Shown here: positions 51,496 through 63,429 of the stretch, in pieces
How the letters are laid out: each line of letters begins with the position of its first letter
Numbering within the stretch: the first letter of the stretch is position 1
From: Trifolium pratense
Taxonomy: Eukaryota; Streptophyta; Magnoliopsida; Fabales; Fabaceae
DNA: 64,000 nucleotides
NCBI RefSeq assembly: GCF_020283565.1
Contig: NC_060060.1
Coordinates: 10,168,001 to 10,232,000 of the forward strand
Reading direction: 5' to 3'
The notes under the pieces: generated by a model
What the model saw: only the letters and a program-made list of their open reading frames with translations
The model's database searches: none
Told to the model about the DNA's origin: nothing
Program-made: the position numbers and the translations under genes

Positions 51496-54400
51496 ATGGG
51501 AGATAATATCTCTAATTCCTCATCACAAGATGAAATCTCTCTTTTTCTCCGTCAAATTCTCCTCCGTTCATCTTCTTCTTCTTCCATGCCCGGATCCAAC
51601 CCACTTCAAGATGGGAACATCTCACTCTTTGATTCCACTTTCAGACCAAACCATCCTTTAAATGTCTCTTCATCTTCTGTTGCTGGTGGAGGAGGAGGAG
51701 GAGGAGGACTCAGTGGTAATGATACTGATGAATATGACTGTGAAAGTGAGGTATTTTAATATCATCATCAACTTTTCAAGTTTCAACCTTTTTTTTCTTT
51801 CTATACATGTCTATGTAATTTTTCTCTGTTGGGGTGGGGTAGCTAGATTCTATATTTTCTTCCAACCAAAAAAAAAAAAAAATTGTTTGTTAACTTTGTT
51901 ATTGTCAAAATACTACTAATAAAGACTACCCGGAGCACTTAGATGAGATGTCATAGTTTTCTTCTATTTTAATCAAAATTCCGAGTTCGATCTTGACTTG
52001 GTCATGCAGCAGTATTAAATTGCATTCTATTTGGGTCTCACAAGATTCGAGAGATTAGTCTCTTCAGTTTTGCGAAGAGGATATCTGGGTTAAGCCAAAA
52101 ATACTAATAAAGACTGTTTTTTTAAACTCAATGTCTTGGAATAGGTTCTTAGTTTTTTATTTTGTGTGTGTATTTTGGCTATGTTTCTGACTCAGATTGT
52201 TGTGTGCCCTAAAAAGAATATAACTTTGATTCTTGGTCTGTTTCTAGTGTGGATCTTTGTGCACCATTTTGATTTTGATGAATTTGTCGTTTTGTTGGGA
52301 TTTGATGTTGGGGTTAAAAATTGTATCTTTTGTAGGAGGGTGCTGAAGTATTGACCGAAGAAATTCCAAGAAAGTCTGGTGCTTCTAGGAGTTCTTCAAA
52401 AAGAAGTAGAGCAGCTGAAGTTCATAACTTGTCTGAAAAGGTTTGTGATTTTTGTTTATTTATGTTTATTTCTTGAATTTAATTAGTACTATTGCTTTTG
52501 TCATTTTTTTTGTGGGACTTGTTGAACAGAGAAGAAGGAGTAGGATCAATGAGAAAATGAAGGCTTTACAAAATCTAATTCCTAATTCTAACAAGGTGCA
52601 TAAGTTTTATAAACCTTTGGTTTAAAGGTTGTGTTTTTAGATTCATAATAATTATTCTTAATGTAGTTGATTGTGTCCATGTGTGTGACAGACTGATAAG
52701 GCTTCAATGCTAGATGAAGCTATTGAATACCTTAAACAGCTTCAGCTCCAAGTACAGGTTTGTATCCCTTTTATTTACTACTGCACTTTTTTGTCCTATG
52801 TGAGGTGGTTGGGACCTTCATTTTATCCTCAACTTCAACCCACCAAAGTATCTTCATTTTTCACTTTTTACATTATATAGGTCCTACACTCCCACCCTTC
52901 CACTCATTTGTTATTTTTACAACACAGCCACCATATTCTCAACCCATCAACAATAGGAATCGATATAAATATCTACGTAGCATTGCACATACACCCGCCA
53001 CAACACTGATAATAATCTAAGAAAGTGGAAGTAAATAGTAATCGAATGTAACCACTTATGTCAGTGTCTGACATTGGCATGTGTCGGACACCAGACATGT
53101 TTTCAATCTGAAGTGTCGGTAGCTACATAGTTTATTATTTAATGTAATTGAAAATTTTATGGTTACATTTAAAGGTTTATTCTCTATCTTTGCTCCTATG
53201 ATAACTCAGTGAATTCACTAGTAGTTCTTTGTTATTGCTAATTGCATATATATGTAAACCTTAGATGTTTTTGGAACTCTTAAAGTATATCGTGTTTTGA
53301 TGATGATATCTTTAATGCATAATAACTAAATAGAGAATTAGTTGAACAAAACATGGCATGTTTGTCACTTTCCATTGAAGCAAATTGGAATATTGCAGCA
53401 ATTTAATAGAGAACGAACCCAATCTTTTTGTTGGTTTAAATCTACATTAGTTCTTTGTGACTAAAGCGGTATGTTTTTTAGTGACTTAGATTAAATGCAA
53501 ACCACCACACTGAATTAGCATTAGATTAATTACTGGTTAAGAAAAGTAATCTAAATCTTCATTGCAATAGAAGAAAATTTTTGGTCAAACTTTACTTACC
53601 TTGCGGCCGAACTCTGAATTATCGGGGGGGTCCCCTTCCTCTGAGAACCAGAGGTTTAATACAAAAAAATAAGTTTCATAATAATCTTGTTCATAAGAAT
53701 CTGATTTTCTTAACTCACTTAGATATCTGTGAAATCAAAATTTATGTTTATTGAAATATACTTTGACAATTTGCGTTGTTAGATAGAATTCACCCTTGAA
53801 GGTAGCAGGGGCGGCTTGCACACATGTGCAAGGTGTGCGACGGCATCGGGCCTCAAAATTTTGAGGGCCTCAGCTCAAAATTTTGAGGTCCTATAATATT
53901 ACTTATATATTATTTATACCTATAAAATATCAGATATTTATTAATAGATTAATTTTTAGGCCCTAAACTAATAGTTATATATTGTTAATGTTCATATAAT
54001 ATCATATGAGTATCAATAGATTAATTATCTATACTCGTAAATATAGTTTTAGTCCATTTTAATCTTTCCATAAAATTTAAACTTAGATTATGAGGTTCAT
54101 TTTTGACGTTATATACAAAGATAATTATTTTGTATTTCTTATCCCATTTGATTTGATGCAATTGGTTTAATATTGATAATCTATATGTTTACAAGAATAA
54201 AAATGATTTTTTTATATTATACGCAATTTAAATCGATAGTTTTTTTTTAAAAAAAAAAATTATATTAAGGTATCACTTTTATACTTTGCACAGGGCCTCC
54301 TAAAACCTGGAGACGCCCCTGGAAGGTAGCTTAGTATTGAACTTTATGACTTCATGGTGATATTTCAGATGCTGTCATTGAGAAATGGATTGAGTTTGCA

Positions 54401-55082
54401 TCCCATGTGCTTTCCCGAAGGCTTGCATTCTCTTCCATTTTCTAGGATGAGTACGGAGTTGAGTGAAGGAAACAGGTCTGCCCCTTTAAACATGGCATCT
54501 ACTCTGCCTCATCCCCAAGACAATCCCTTGCTCTATGCATCCAATCTACCTAACAAAAACACATTGCTGAGTCAGCCATCAATGTCCTCCTATCCTTCAT
54601 ATATTAACAACGCAGAAACTTCTTTCGGTCTAGAATCCCGTATTCCAGCACAGAAAAAACGTCTTCAACGATCTTCAGAGGTAAGTCAATCATGTGAACA
54701 AAGTCATATTTAGTTAACTTTTTGAGAGTACAATGTTAGTCTTTGTTACATATTTTCTCTTGATTTGTGAAGGCAATAGATGGTGAAGACATGTTGCAGC
54801 ACCAGCAATTGAATCCAATCTATTCTGCTACCAATCTAGGTGGTTCTCAAGGTGCGTGCACGTTTCTTGTTTTACAAGTGAATGTAACTATTCCATTCTT
54901 ATACAACAATCTCATGCTCCTTGTACATAACTTCAGTTGCCAAAGAATTCGAGTCAGGCACAGCGGCTACACCTACTACTAACAATTCTCTGCAAACGTG
55001 CATCACCGGAAGAGATCAGGCAGGAGCAATCATGAGAAATACCGAGGCCAACATTATATTTTCATCGCAGTTAAGTAGGTAA
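51496..55082 (+). CDS. SPT: SPATULA/ALCATRAZ-type bHLH transcription factor
   Basis: Seven exons: 51496-51750, 52336-52440, 52530-52595, 52692-52757, 54369-54680, 54773-54851, 54937-55082, joining in frame to 342 aa. N-terminal DEISLFLRQIL (residues about 12-22) is the short helix typical of this clade. Then come Ser-rich and poly-Gly segments, an acidic NDTDEYDCESEEG, and a basic region with RAAEVHNLSEKRRRSR (His115, Glu119 and Arg at the E-box-contacting positions). Helix-loop-helix follows with NEKMKALQNLIPNSNKTDKA and DEAIEYLKQLQLQVQ. SPT and ALC act in carpel, fruit-dehiscence and cell-expansion control in Arabidopsis, as nuclear E/G-box binders. The acidic segment is closer to SPT, while the genomic neighbourhood is that of ALC; the legume gene probably represents the pre-duplication form. 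Intron 4 holds a hAT-like insertion. Confidence 0.9.
53806..54321. mobile_element. Non-autonomous hAT-like element in bHLH intron 4
   Basis: Ends CAGGGGCGGC and GACGCCCCTG, flanked by the perfect 8-bp duplication GAAGGTAG (53798-53805 and 54322-54329). 516 bp, AT-rich interior, no transposase. Its right end is 47 bp from the start of exon 5, close enough to crowd the branch point and acceptor. Confidence 0.92.
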
Positions 55083-55464
55083 ATGGTATTAGTAACTAGG
55101 AAACGGAAAGGAAAAAATATAAAATCAGATTTTTGAAGTTTTTGATGCTTCCAAAACTTTTTTGATTTTACTTTCCTCATACAAATAGGAATCCCTTAAG
55201 CATTTTGTGGTGTTAGTAAGTGAAAAACAAGACTCTTGCCTATCTAACTTTGGAGATTAATTTATGCTCAGCTACTTAAGTTGGTAAATTATCTATAATG
55301 TATGTATCCTATTAACTACTAATTGTTGTACCAGGTATATAAGGATTAATGTAAAACCTTCTATGATGATTTCAGTTTAAGATAATGTTTATTGCCCATG
55401 AGTTGGTTCATATAAAATTCATTAGTTCATATAAAATTGAAAACTCGCAAAAGAATTCGTTAAG

Positions 55465-55660
55465 AGTCCCGCATTAGAAGAGATAAGGTTTGAATATGAG
55501 TTTATCCGTAGAAACAGTCTTTACTCTTTACCATATATACGCCGGTTTTGTAAAGTTGAACTAAGTTCAACTCAAATTTTAATTCTAAGATGGTATCGGA
55601 GTCTATATAAGATTTGTTGGCCCACTATCTAATCATGGGTGTGAGCCTGTGAGGGGAAAC
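55465..55660. repeat. Remnant of the CCCACAT/GATATG repeat family
   Basis: AGAGTCCCGCATTAGAAGAG, AAGTTGAACTAAGTTCAACT, ATGGTATCGGAGTCTATA and TTTGTTGGCCCACTATCTAA parallel the copies in CLF intron 3 and the F-box intron. Degenerate; no ends. Confidence 0.45.
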
Positions 55661-55663
55661 TTA

Positions 55664-56035
55664 TTGTTTTTTATTGTATGTGCATCGACCAGGTTCTTGG
55701 GTTCATGCATGTAAGAAAACCAGAAATTTGTCACCTTGTTTGAATTTTGAAACACAAGATAGTGTATTTGTTTGTGATAATCATCACACGCCACAACCCA
55801 CACGCAATGTCTAGATTGTGGTGATTGTTGTGTTTATGTCCATGATGGGTGTGTTTATGACAAAAACTTATTGTTTTTTTTATTGTTTGTGCATCGACCA
55901 GCTTCTTGGGTTCATGCATGTAAGAATACCAGAGATTGTCACCTTGTTTGAAACACAAGATAGTGTATCGTTTGTGACAATCATCACACGCCAGTGTCTA
56001 AATTGTGGTGATAGTTGGTCTAATATATACAAGTA
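55664..56035. repeat. Imperfect tandem duplication, about 208-bp period
   Basis: GTGCATCGACCAG.TTCTTGGGTTCATGCATGTAAGAA occurs at about 55680 and 55888, followed in both copies by ACACAAGATAGTGTAT and TCATCACACGCCA. The second unit is shorter. It lies downstream of the bHLH gene and has no coding frame of note. Confidence 0.75.
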
Positions 56036-56101
56036 AATGTTTTTTTTTTTTTTTTCAGGTTTATTGAATATCTGATGAATCTGATTCTGATTCATATGGA
56101 T

Positions 56102-56342
56102 TGTAACAGCCCCCGGGCCCCATCATGGCGATCCCGGAGTTTTTGCCTTTCGTGGGAATCGAATCACGTACCCTGGGGTTCAAATACGTGTTCAATCCAT
56201 TCCCACTACTACTTGAACCCCAGGGTACGTGGTTCGATTCCCACGGAAGGCAAAAACTCCACTAGAGAGGGGTGAAGAAGATCGTGAGGTGACAGTCGGG
56301 TTTGCCTACTAAATACGTAGAAAATGGGCCCGGGCTGTTACA
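56102..56342. mobile_element. Fold-back element, TGTAACAGCC ends
   Basis: 241 bp with ends TGTAACAGCCC and GGGCTGTTACA, flanked by the 5-bp duplication TGGAT (56097-56101 and 56343-56347). Inside, a second long inverted repeat (about 56138-56190 with 56212-56262) carries CCCTGGGGTTCAA and its inverse and GGTTCGATTCCCAC-like arms, so nearly the whole element can fold into one hairpin. TG..CA ends plus a 5-bp duplication are retrovirus-like, but the inverted structure is MITE-like. Confidence 0.75.
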
Positions 56343-56347
56343 TGGAT

Positions 56348-56676
56348 GACATTAATCAAATAAAATGAACTAGAAAAAAAAATGAATATTTTGTTTATAT
56401 GAAGTACACGTTCATGTCATGTGTGAATAAAAGTACACGTTCATGTGTTTTTTTATAAAATAAATAGAGATTAAAAATGAAAACAGAAAATTTATACGAC
56501 AATTTGAAAAAAATTGTAGAGAGACTAAAATTGAAAGTTGGAATATTTAAAATTTTAGATGCAGTTTTTCTTGTTCCTCTCATAAAAAGATAGTTATTTA
56601 TATTTTTTAATTAAAAAAGAAAAAGAAAATTGTTTTTAAATAAAAATAACTTCCCCATATATCTAGCACAGTACAT
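56348..56676. other. Short intergenic stretch before Sirevirus 2
   Basis: AT-rich, with a direct repeat of GTACACGTTCATGT (about 56402 and 56431). Nothing else. Confidence 0.5.
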
Positions 56677-57232
56677 TGTTGGAACAAAATTGATTTAAAA
56701 ATGTTTGCCCCTAAATCTATTAAGGTTTTGATGATAACAAAGTATTAATAAACAATTGGAAGGACTAAAAATTTAATTTAAGTGTGCAGGACTTAGATTC
56801 AATTAAGCTCTGATTAAAGATCAGAAGATAAGGACTTCAGAAGTTTGTAAGCGATCAGAAGATTGTGAGACTCAGAAGTTGTACTCTTCAGACGATGAAG
56901 TCTTCAGAACTTCTTAAGGTCTTAGCTTCATCAAACTCTGATAATCTTCTTGAAGTTTGTAAAGATTCTCTTTTGCAAGTCAACTCTTCTACCAATGAAG
57001 AAAAGGACCTTTCAAGCCTGATCAGAACAGCTAATCTCCTTCTGTCTGTCCTCTTTTGAGAACGTGGGTCATCAGTGGTGTTAGCTGAATAAGGAAAGTC
57101 TTCTCTGCAGTAGTCAAAATACCTGAAACTCTTTCTCAGTTTTAGATACAACCAAACTGCATCAAGACAGGCTGCTTGAAGACAAAAGATTATCTACTTC
57201 AACGGTCTTCTTTGCAACGACTCTTTTCTAGT

Positions 57233-57243
57233 CATATATATAC
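57233..57243 (+). promoter_or_regulatory. TATA-like box of the Sirevirus 2 promoter
   Basis: CATATATATAC in the LTR, about 226 nt upstream of the 34-bp repeats; the spacing is similar to Sirevirus 1. Confidence 0.5.
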
Positions 57244-57468
57244 TAAAGGAATCAGTTGTATTTTTAATTAAGAATTAAGAATCAAGAATCAAGGATCAAG
57301 GATCAAGGATTATTAACACGCTCGAACAAACTCTGAATTCCTCATACAAAGCTCTGAACCTTTGAACTGTGTTGTTGCACTTTTAGTTCAAATATTTAGT
57401 ATTTGTTCTTCTAGGTTCTGACTAAGAGCTGTTGTATACATTCTATTTTTCATTTCATTTGTACTTGA

Positions 57469-57570
57469 GAAGTCTCTTGCTTGTGTGCCTGAGCATTGTG
57501 GTGAAGTCTCTTGCTTGTGTGCTTGAGCATTGTGGTGAAGTCTCTTGCTTGTGTGCTTGAGCAGTTGTAA
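57469..57570 (+). repeat. Three-unit 34-bp tandem array in the Sirevirus 2 LTR
   Basis: Units start at 57469, 57503 and 57537 with GAAGTCTCTTGCTTGTGTGC and continue TTGAGCATTGTGGT; the third degenerates after TTGAGCA. Compare the array of Sirevirus 1. Confidence 0.9.
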
Positions 57571-57797
57571 TCTTGTGTGATTATAGTGAAATCCCTTGGA
57601 AGTGCAAGGGGACTGGACTACTCTCGTTTTGTGAGAGGAACCAGTATAAATTGTTTGTGTGATCTCTCTCTCTCTCTTAACTTGTTTTATTGAGTTATTT
57701 ATCCGCTGCTGTTGAGGTTAAGTTAAGAACTTGAAAAAGTTTTAAACTTGACTAAAACACAATTCAACCCTCCCTTTTTGTGTTTTCACACCTTCAA

Positions 57798-57810
57798 TTG
57801 GTATCAGAGC
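57798..57810 (+). promoter_or_regulatory. Primer-binding site of Sirevirus 2
   Basis: TTGGTATCAGAGC, one base after the LTR, the standard initiator Met tRNA complement. Confidence 0.92.
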
Positions 57811-57865
57811 ACTGGTCTGTTACTTTCACTTAACAGTGAGACAGTAAAGATCTTGTGAGAACACT

Positions 57866-60268
57866 ATGTCTGGAGGAGACGATAGTAGCACTAGAACAAC
57901 CGGTGAAGCCGGTGATGCCAGTGGTGCTGGTGGTGGTCCTAGAAATGCTTTTGGTTTTGACTACTTAAGTAATGAATCACATGAACATAGTGGCAATAGG
58001 AAAGCCCCTATATTCAATGGTGATGCATCATTATTTGAGTGGTGGAAGGAAAGACTGTATAGCAATATTACTGCTATTGATCATGAGTTGTGGGATTTGG
58101 TTGAGCTGGGAGTAACTTTTGAAAACTTAAATGAACATGGAAGATTGTCCATTGAGCATAGAAAGTTACTCACACCAGCTAACTTAAAAACCTACACTAA
58201 GCATCATAGAGTAAAGGACATTGTTGTTGGTGCTATTAGACATGAAGATTATGTCAGAATAGAAAACAAGTCTACTGCTAAATCTATCTTTGATTCTATG
58301 TGTGCTACCTATGATGGTAATGAAAAGGTTCAAGAGGCTAAGGCTAGTCTCTTGATAAGGCAATATGAACTATTCACTATGCAACAAGATGAAAACATTG
58401 AGACTATGTTTACAAGGTTTCAAATCCTTGTATCTGGTCTTAAAGCTCTTAAGAGAAGTTATTCCACCTATGACCATGTTCAGAAGATTTTGAGAAGTCT
58501 TCCTATTGCTTGGAGACCTAAGGTCATTGCAATAGAAGAAGCCCAAAATCTCAAGACTCTGAGTCTTGAGGCTTTGATAAGCAATCTCAGAAGCCATGAG
58601 ATGGTTCTGAATGCTGATTCAGAAGCTAAGAAGAAGTCCAAGTCTGTGGCTTTACAGTCAACTAGGACTCCTTCTAAAGCTCTTAAGACTCAGCTTCTTG
58701 ACTTTGAAGAGGAATCTTCTGCAGATGGTCAAGAGGAGGAAATGGGTGAAGATGAGTTTGCTTTATTCACCAAGTTTCAGCAATGGAATAGATTTAACAA
58801 AAGAAATTTCAGAGGTAACAGCTCCAGAAATTTTGTCAACAAAAAGGATGATCAGAAGAACTGCTTTAACTGTAAGAAGCCAGGACACTTTATTGCTGAC
58901 TGTCCAGAAATGTCTGCTAAAGACAAAAGCAAAAGATACAGCTCAAAGAAGCAACAATTTAAGAGCAAATTGAAAAAGAGTCTGATGGCTACTTTTGAAG
59001 AGCTATCATTTGAGGAAGAAGTTGAGGAAGAAGAAGAGGCAAATCTAGCCCTGATGGCTTCAACTGACTCAGATGCAGACTCAGAGGATGAATCAGAATC
59101 AGATTTAGAAGTAACAGATGAGGTATTTTCTGACTGTTCTAAATCTCAACTTATAACTGCACTTAACAAGGTCATTGAGAAACATCTCAGAGTGTTAGGT
59201 AAACAAAAAGTTTTACAAGAAAAGCTTAACACTCTGACTGAACAAGCAGAACATTTTCAAGGTCTATATCAAGAAACTCTGAATAGAGTGAATGACTTTG
59301 AAAAGGGTTGTGCTGTTTGTCACAAACCTATTGATGAGCAGGAAATAGCTCTTCAACAGTTTGTGCATCTCAACCTTGGGAAGAGCAAAGCTGCTAATAG
59401 AATTTATAATGTTTTGAGACATAGAGGAGAAGGACTTGGCTATGAATATGGTAGAACATATTCAAAGCTGAAGACCTTTGCCAAAAAGGTTGGAAAATCT
59501 TGGGTTTATTATGTTGTTCCACCTAGTGAAGAAGGAAAGAATCCTGGTACTTTTGAAAATGAGGATGATGATCTGAGTGATTTAAAAGCTGACAGCTCAG
59601 AGGAACCAAGTTCCTCAGGATCTGGAAAGAAAAGTTCAGAAGATAGAAGTTGTTCAGAACCTGAGAACATTAGTTCAGAAGTTCTGAAAACTTCAACATC
59701 TGAGACTTCAAATTCTGGAACCAAAGGAACTTCAGTACCTGAAGCTAGTCAATCTAAAAGATCAGAAGCTTTTAAAAGAAAAAATTCAAACTCCAAATCT
59801 CAGATGAAGTACAGGACTCAGATTATTTATGATTCTAGAGTCAGTAGATATAATCAATCAGAACATGGGATTGGTGATAAATACAAACCCTGGAATCATA
59901 AACAATCCAAATCCTGGAATAATAACAGATTTCAAACAAAGAAAAGGTTTCAAAAAGGTTATTATTCCAAACCAAGATCTTTCTCTAACACTAGACAACA
60001 TAGTAAGCATTTGTGGACTAACAAGCGTGGACCCAGAAGATGGGTACCAAAAGCTGAAATAATGTATCATTCAGATTTACCAACTAGGAAAGGATATGTC
60101 CTACCTAGAGTATGGAAACAAGTCCTATGCAAAGGAAGAAGGGCTTATGTCCTAGACAAATGGTTAACAAGTTCTCAAGTTACCAATCAGAACTTGAGAA
60201 ATGAAGAGGAAGAATACTGGGATGACTTTATCATTAACTGTGATGAAGAGTTCTACCGCAATGATTAA
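57866..60268 (+). CDS. gag: Sirevirus 2 gag
   Basis: 800 aa, unusually long for copia gag. It has a UBN2-type domain (NGDASLFEWWKERLYSNI, ILRSLPIAWRPKVIAI), one clear CCHC zinc knuckle (CFNCKKPGHFIADC, about residues 333-346), an acidic Glu/Asp region, a coiled coil, and a Ser/Lys/Asn-rich C-terminal half with RRWVPKAEIMYHSD. The frame ends with TAA at 60266; the pol frame opens at 60265 in the -1 register. Confidence 0.92.
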   Translation: MSGGDDSSTRTTGEAGDASGAGGGPRNAFGFDYLSNESHEHSGNRKAPIFNGDASLFEWWKERLYSNITAIDHELWDLVELGVTFENLNEHGRLSIEHRKLLTPANLKTYTKHHRVKDIVVGAIRHEDYVRIENKSTAKSIFDSMCATYDGNEKVQEAKASLLIRQYELFTMQQDENIETMFTRFQILVSGLKALKRSYSTYDHVQKILRSLPIAWRPKVIAIEEAQNLKTLSLEALISNLRSHEMVLNADSEAKKKSKSVALQSTRTPSKALKTQLLDFEEESSADGQEEEMGEDEFALFTKFQQWNRFNKRNFRGNSSRNFVNKKDDQKNCFNCKKPGHFIADCPEMSAKDKSKRYSSKKQQFKSKLKKSLMATFEELSFEEEVEEEEEANLALMASTDSDADSEDESESDLEVTDEVFSDCSKSQLITALNKVIEKHLRVLGKQKVLQEKLNTLTEQAEHFQGLYQETLNRVNDFEKGCAVCHKPIDEQEIALQQFVHLNLGKSKAANRIYNVLRHRGEGLGYEYGRTYSKLKTFAKKVGKSWVYYVVPPSEEGKNPGTFENEDDDLSDLKADSSEEPSSSGSGKKSSEDRSCSEPENISSEVLKTSTSETSNSGTKGTSVPEASQSKRSEAFKRKNSNSKSQMKYRTQIIYDSRVSRYNQSEHGIGDKYKPWNHKQSKSWNNNRFQTKKRFQKGYYSKPRSFSNTRQHSKHLWTNKRGPRRWVPKAEIMYHSDLPTRKGYVLPRVWKQVLCKGRRAYVLDKWLTSSQVTNQNLRNEEEEYWDDFIINCDEEFYRND

Positions 60269-60270
60269 AG

Positions 60271-63200
60271 TTGTTTCTCATACAGCCTGCCACTCAAAGA
60301 AGTATCATGAATCACTCATGGTATCTGGATAGTGGATGTTCAAGGCATATGACTGGTATCAAACAACTATTTTCTAAGCTGACTATGAAAGAAGGAGGAT
60401 CTGTTGGCTTTGGAGGTAATCAAAAAGGAAAGATAATAGGTACAGGTACAGTAGGTAATTCTTCCCTATCTATTAATGATGTTTGGTTAGTAGATGGACT
60501 CAAACATAACTTATTGAGCATAAGTCAATTTTGCGACAATGGTTATGTAGTTGTCTTTAATAAGGAATCATGTACTGTGTCTAAACAATCTGATAACTCC
60601 ATGGTATTCAAAGGTCTGAGAAAGAACAATGTTTATAAAATTAACCTTTCTGACTTGAATGAACAAAAAGTGTTGTGTCTTTTGACCTTGAGTGAAGAAA
60701 AATGGATCTGGCATAAGAGGTTAGGCCATGCTAACTGGAGGTTAATCTCTAAGCTTAGCAAGCTTGACCTTGTCAGAGGTTTACCTAAAATCAAATATCA
60801 CTCAAACACACTTTGTGGTTCTTGTCAAAAAGGAAAAATTACAAAATCATCTTTTAAACCTAAGAACATTGTTTCTACCTCAAGACCATTGGAACTTCTT
60901 CACATTGATCTGTTTGGGCCAGTTAACACTGCCTCTATCAATGGAAAGAAGTATGGATTAGTGATTGTTGATGACTACAGTAGATGGACTTGGGTAAAAT
61001 TTCTAAGAACCAAAGATGAAGCTTATGATGAGTTTAGCATCTTCTGCAAACAAATTCAAAATGAAAAAGGCTACACTATTTTAAAAGTTAGAAGTGATCA
61101 TGGTGGAGAATTTGAAAATGAACCTTTTGAAAACTTTTGTGAAAAATATGGCATCTTGCATGAATTCTCCTCTCCTAGAACTCCTCAACAAAATGGGGTT
61201 GTAGAAAGGAAGAATAGAACTCTGCAAGAAATGGCCAGAACCATGATGCATGAAACTAATGTAGCAAAATTTTATGGGCAGAAGCTGTAAACACAGCATG
61301 TTATGTTCAAAATAGAATCTATATCAGATCTAAATTGAACAAAACTGCTTATGAATTGTTCAAAGGAAGAAAGCCTGACATTTCTTATTTTCATCAGTTT
61401 GGATGTACTTGTTACATCTTAAACAACAAAGTCCATCTAAAGAAATTTGATGCTAGAGGTTATAAGGGTATCTTTATAGGATATTCTGAACGCTCAAAAG
61501 CATACAGACTGTATATTTCTGAAACACACACTGTGGAAGAAACTATGCATGTCAAATTTGATGACAAAGAGCCTGACCAAGTGTCAGAGCTTGTGGAAGG
61601 TTTGTCTAGATTTCAGGTATCAGAGGATCAGTATTCAGATATTCCAGACTACTCAGAACATCCATTCTCTGAAGAACCTCTGAATATGACAGTTCCTACA
61701 GACTCTGAACAACAAAGAACTGAAGCAACTGCTGAACCTGCTGTTGATGAGTCTGAAGATGATGAGCCCCCAAGAAACACTTTCAAATACAAATCATCAC
61801 ATCCAGAGGAACTGATCTTAGGCAACAAGGATAGTCCAAGGAAGACAAGATCTCAACTGAGAAATGAGGAATCTTTAGTTGGTCTTATCTCAATGATGGA
61901 ACCTTCAAAGATTGATGAAGCTCTGAAAGATGATGCTTGGATTGTAGCAATGCAAGAAGAGCTGAATCAATTTCAAAGGGAATGATGTATGGACTCTAGT
62001 GCCCAAACCTTCACACAAGAACATTATTGGAACAAAATGGGTATTCAGAAACAAGCTGAATGAACAAGGTGAAGTGGTAAGAAACAAGGCTAGATTGGTC
62101 GCACAAGGTTATAGTCAGCAAGAGGGGATTGACTATACTGAAACCTTTGCACCAGTTGCTAGACTTGAAGCAATCAGGTTACTTCTATCTTATGCTGTTA
62201 ATCATGGAATAACCTTGTATCAGATGGATGTTAAAAGTGCCTTCTTAAATGGTTTTATTTCTGAAGAAGTGTATGTTAAGCAACCTCCTGGTTTTGAAGA
62301 TATCTCAAACCCAGAACATGTTTTCAAATTGAAGAAATCACTTTATGGTCTGAAACAAGCTCCAAGAGCTTGGTATGATAGACTCAGTAATTTCCTTCTT
62401 GAAAAGGGTTTTGAAAAAGGGAAGGTTGACTGCACACTCTTTAGAAAAACAACCAAAGTAGACATTTTAATCATTCAAATTTATGTTGATGATATTATTT
62501 TTGGTTCAACTAATGCTTCCTTGTGCAAGAATTTTTCTAAGATAATGCAGGATGAATTTGAAATGAGCATGATGGGAGAATTGAAATTCTTTCTGGGAAT
62601 TCAAATCAATCAGAAGAAGGAAGGAACTTATGTTCATCAATCAAAATATACCAAGGAACTTCTGAAGAAATTCAACCTAGATGATTGCAAGATAATGAAC
62701 ACTCATATGCATTCAACTACCAACATGAGCAAGTCAGAAGATGAAGGAAAAGTAGATCAAAAGGTCTACAGAGGTATGATTGGTTCCTTACTCTATCTGA
62801 CAGCCTCTAGACCAGATATTTTATTCAGTGTTTGCTTATGTGCAAGATTCCAGTCAGATCCTAGAGAATCTCCTCTTACTGCTGTAAAGAGAATCTTTAG
62901 GTATCTGAAAGGAACAACTAATCTTGGACTTCTCTATAAGAAATCCAATGATTATGTGTTAAATGGATTCTGTGATGCTGACTATGCTGCAGATAAAATT
63001 GAAAGAAAATCCACAAGTGGCAATTGTCAATTTGTTGGTGAAAACCTTATCTCCTGGGCTAGTAAGAGACAAACTACTATAGCTTTGTCTACAGCAGAAG
63101 CAAAATACATTTCAGCAGCTAAGTGTTGCACACAACTACTCTGGCTAAAATATCAGTTAGAAGATTATCAGGTAAGCAGTCATAATATTCCTTTATATTG

Positions 63201-63429
63201 TGATAATACTGCAGCCATTCATTTATCAAAAAATCCTATCCTACACTCTAGAGCCAAACATATTGAAATCAAACACCATTTTATCAGAGATTATGTTCAG
63301 AGAGGCATTATAGATATTAAGTTTGTTGATACTGAAAATCAATGGGCTGACATATTTACTAAAGCTTTACCTGTTGAAAGATTTGATTTTATAAAGAAAC
63401 ATCTGAACATGTTTTCAATCTCTGAATGA
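60271..63429 (+). pseudogene. pol: Sirevirus 2 pol with two frameshifts
   Basis: Protease (LDSGCSRHMTG), pre-integrase finger (WHKRLGH), integrase ([26 protein letters not shown]), reverse transcriptase ([18 protein letters not shown]) and RNase H ([14 protein letters not shown]) occur in copia order. The frame breaks at about 61273, inside integrase, after VAKF (the continuation is in another frame from about 61275). It breaks again at the GGG of 61978-61980 just before the reverse transcriptase, consistent with one extra G. A frame starting at an ATG at 61999 is only the open tail of the second break. The copy cannot make full-length pol without correction in trans. Confidence 0.9.

Larger units (their letters stand above)
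56677..57796 (+). repeat. Sirevirus 2 5' LTR
   Basis: 1120 bp from TGTTGGAAC to CCTTCA. The start is inferred from TG plus the CA end adjoining the primer-binding site; the paired LTR is not in the window to confirm it. Confidence 0.8.

Noticed and set aside
61999..63429. Separate reverse-transcriptase gene starting at the ATG of 61999
   Set aside because: The frame is the distal part of Sirevirus 2 pol after a one-base frameshift at about 61978; the ATG is an ordinary internal position.
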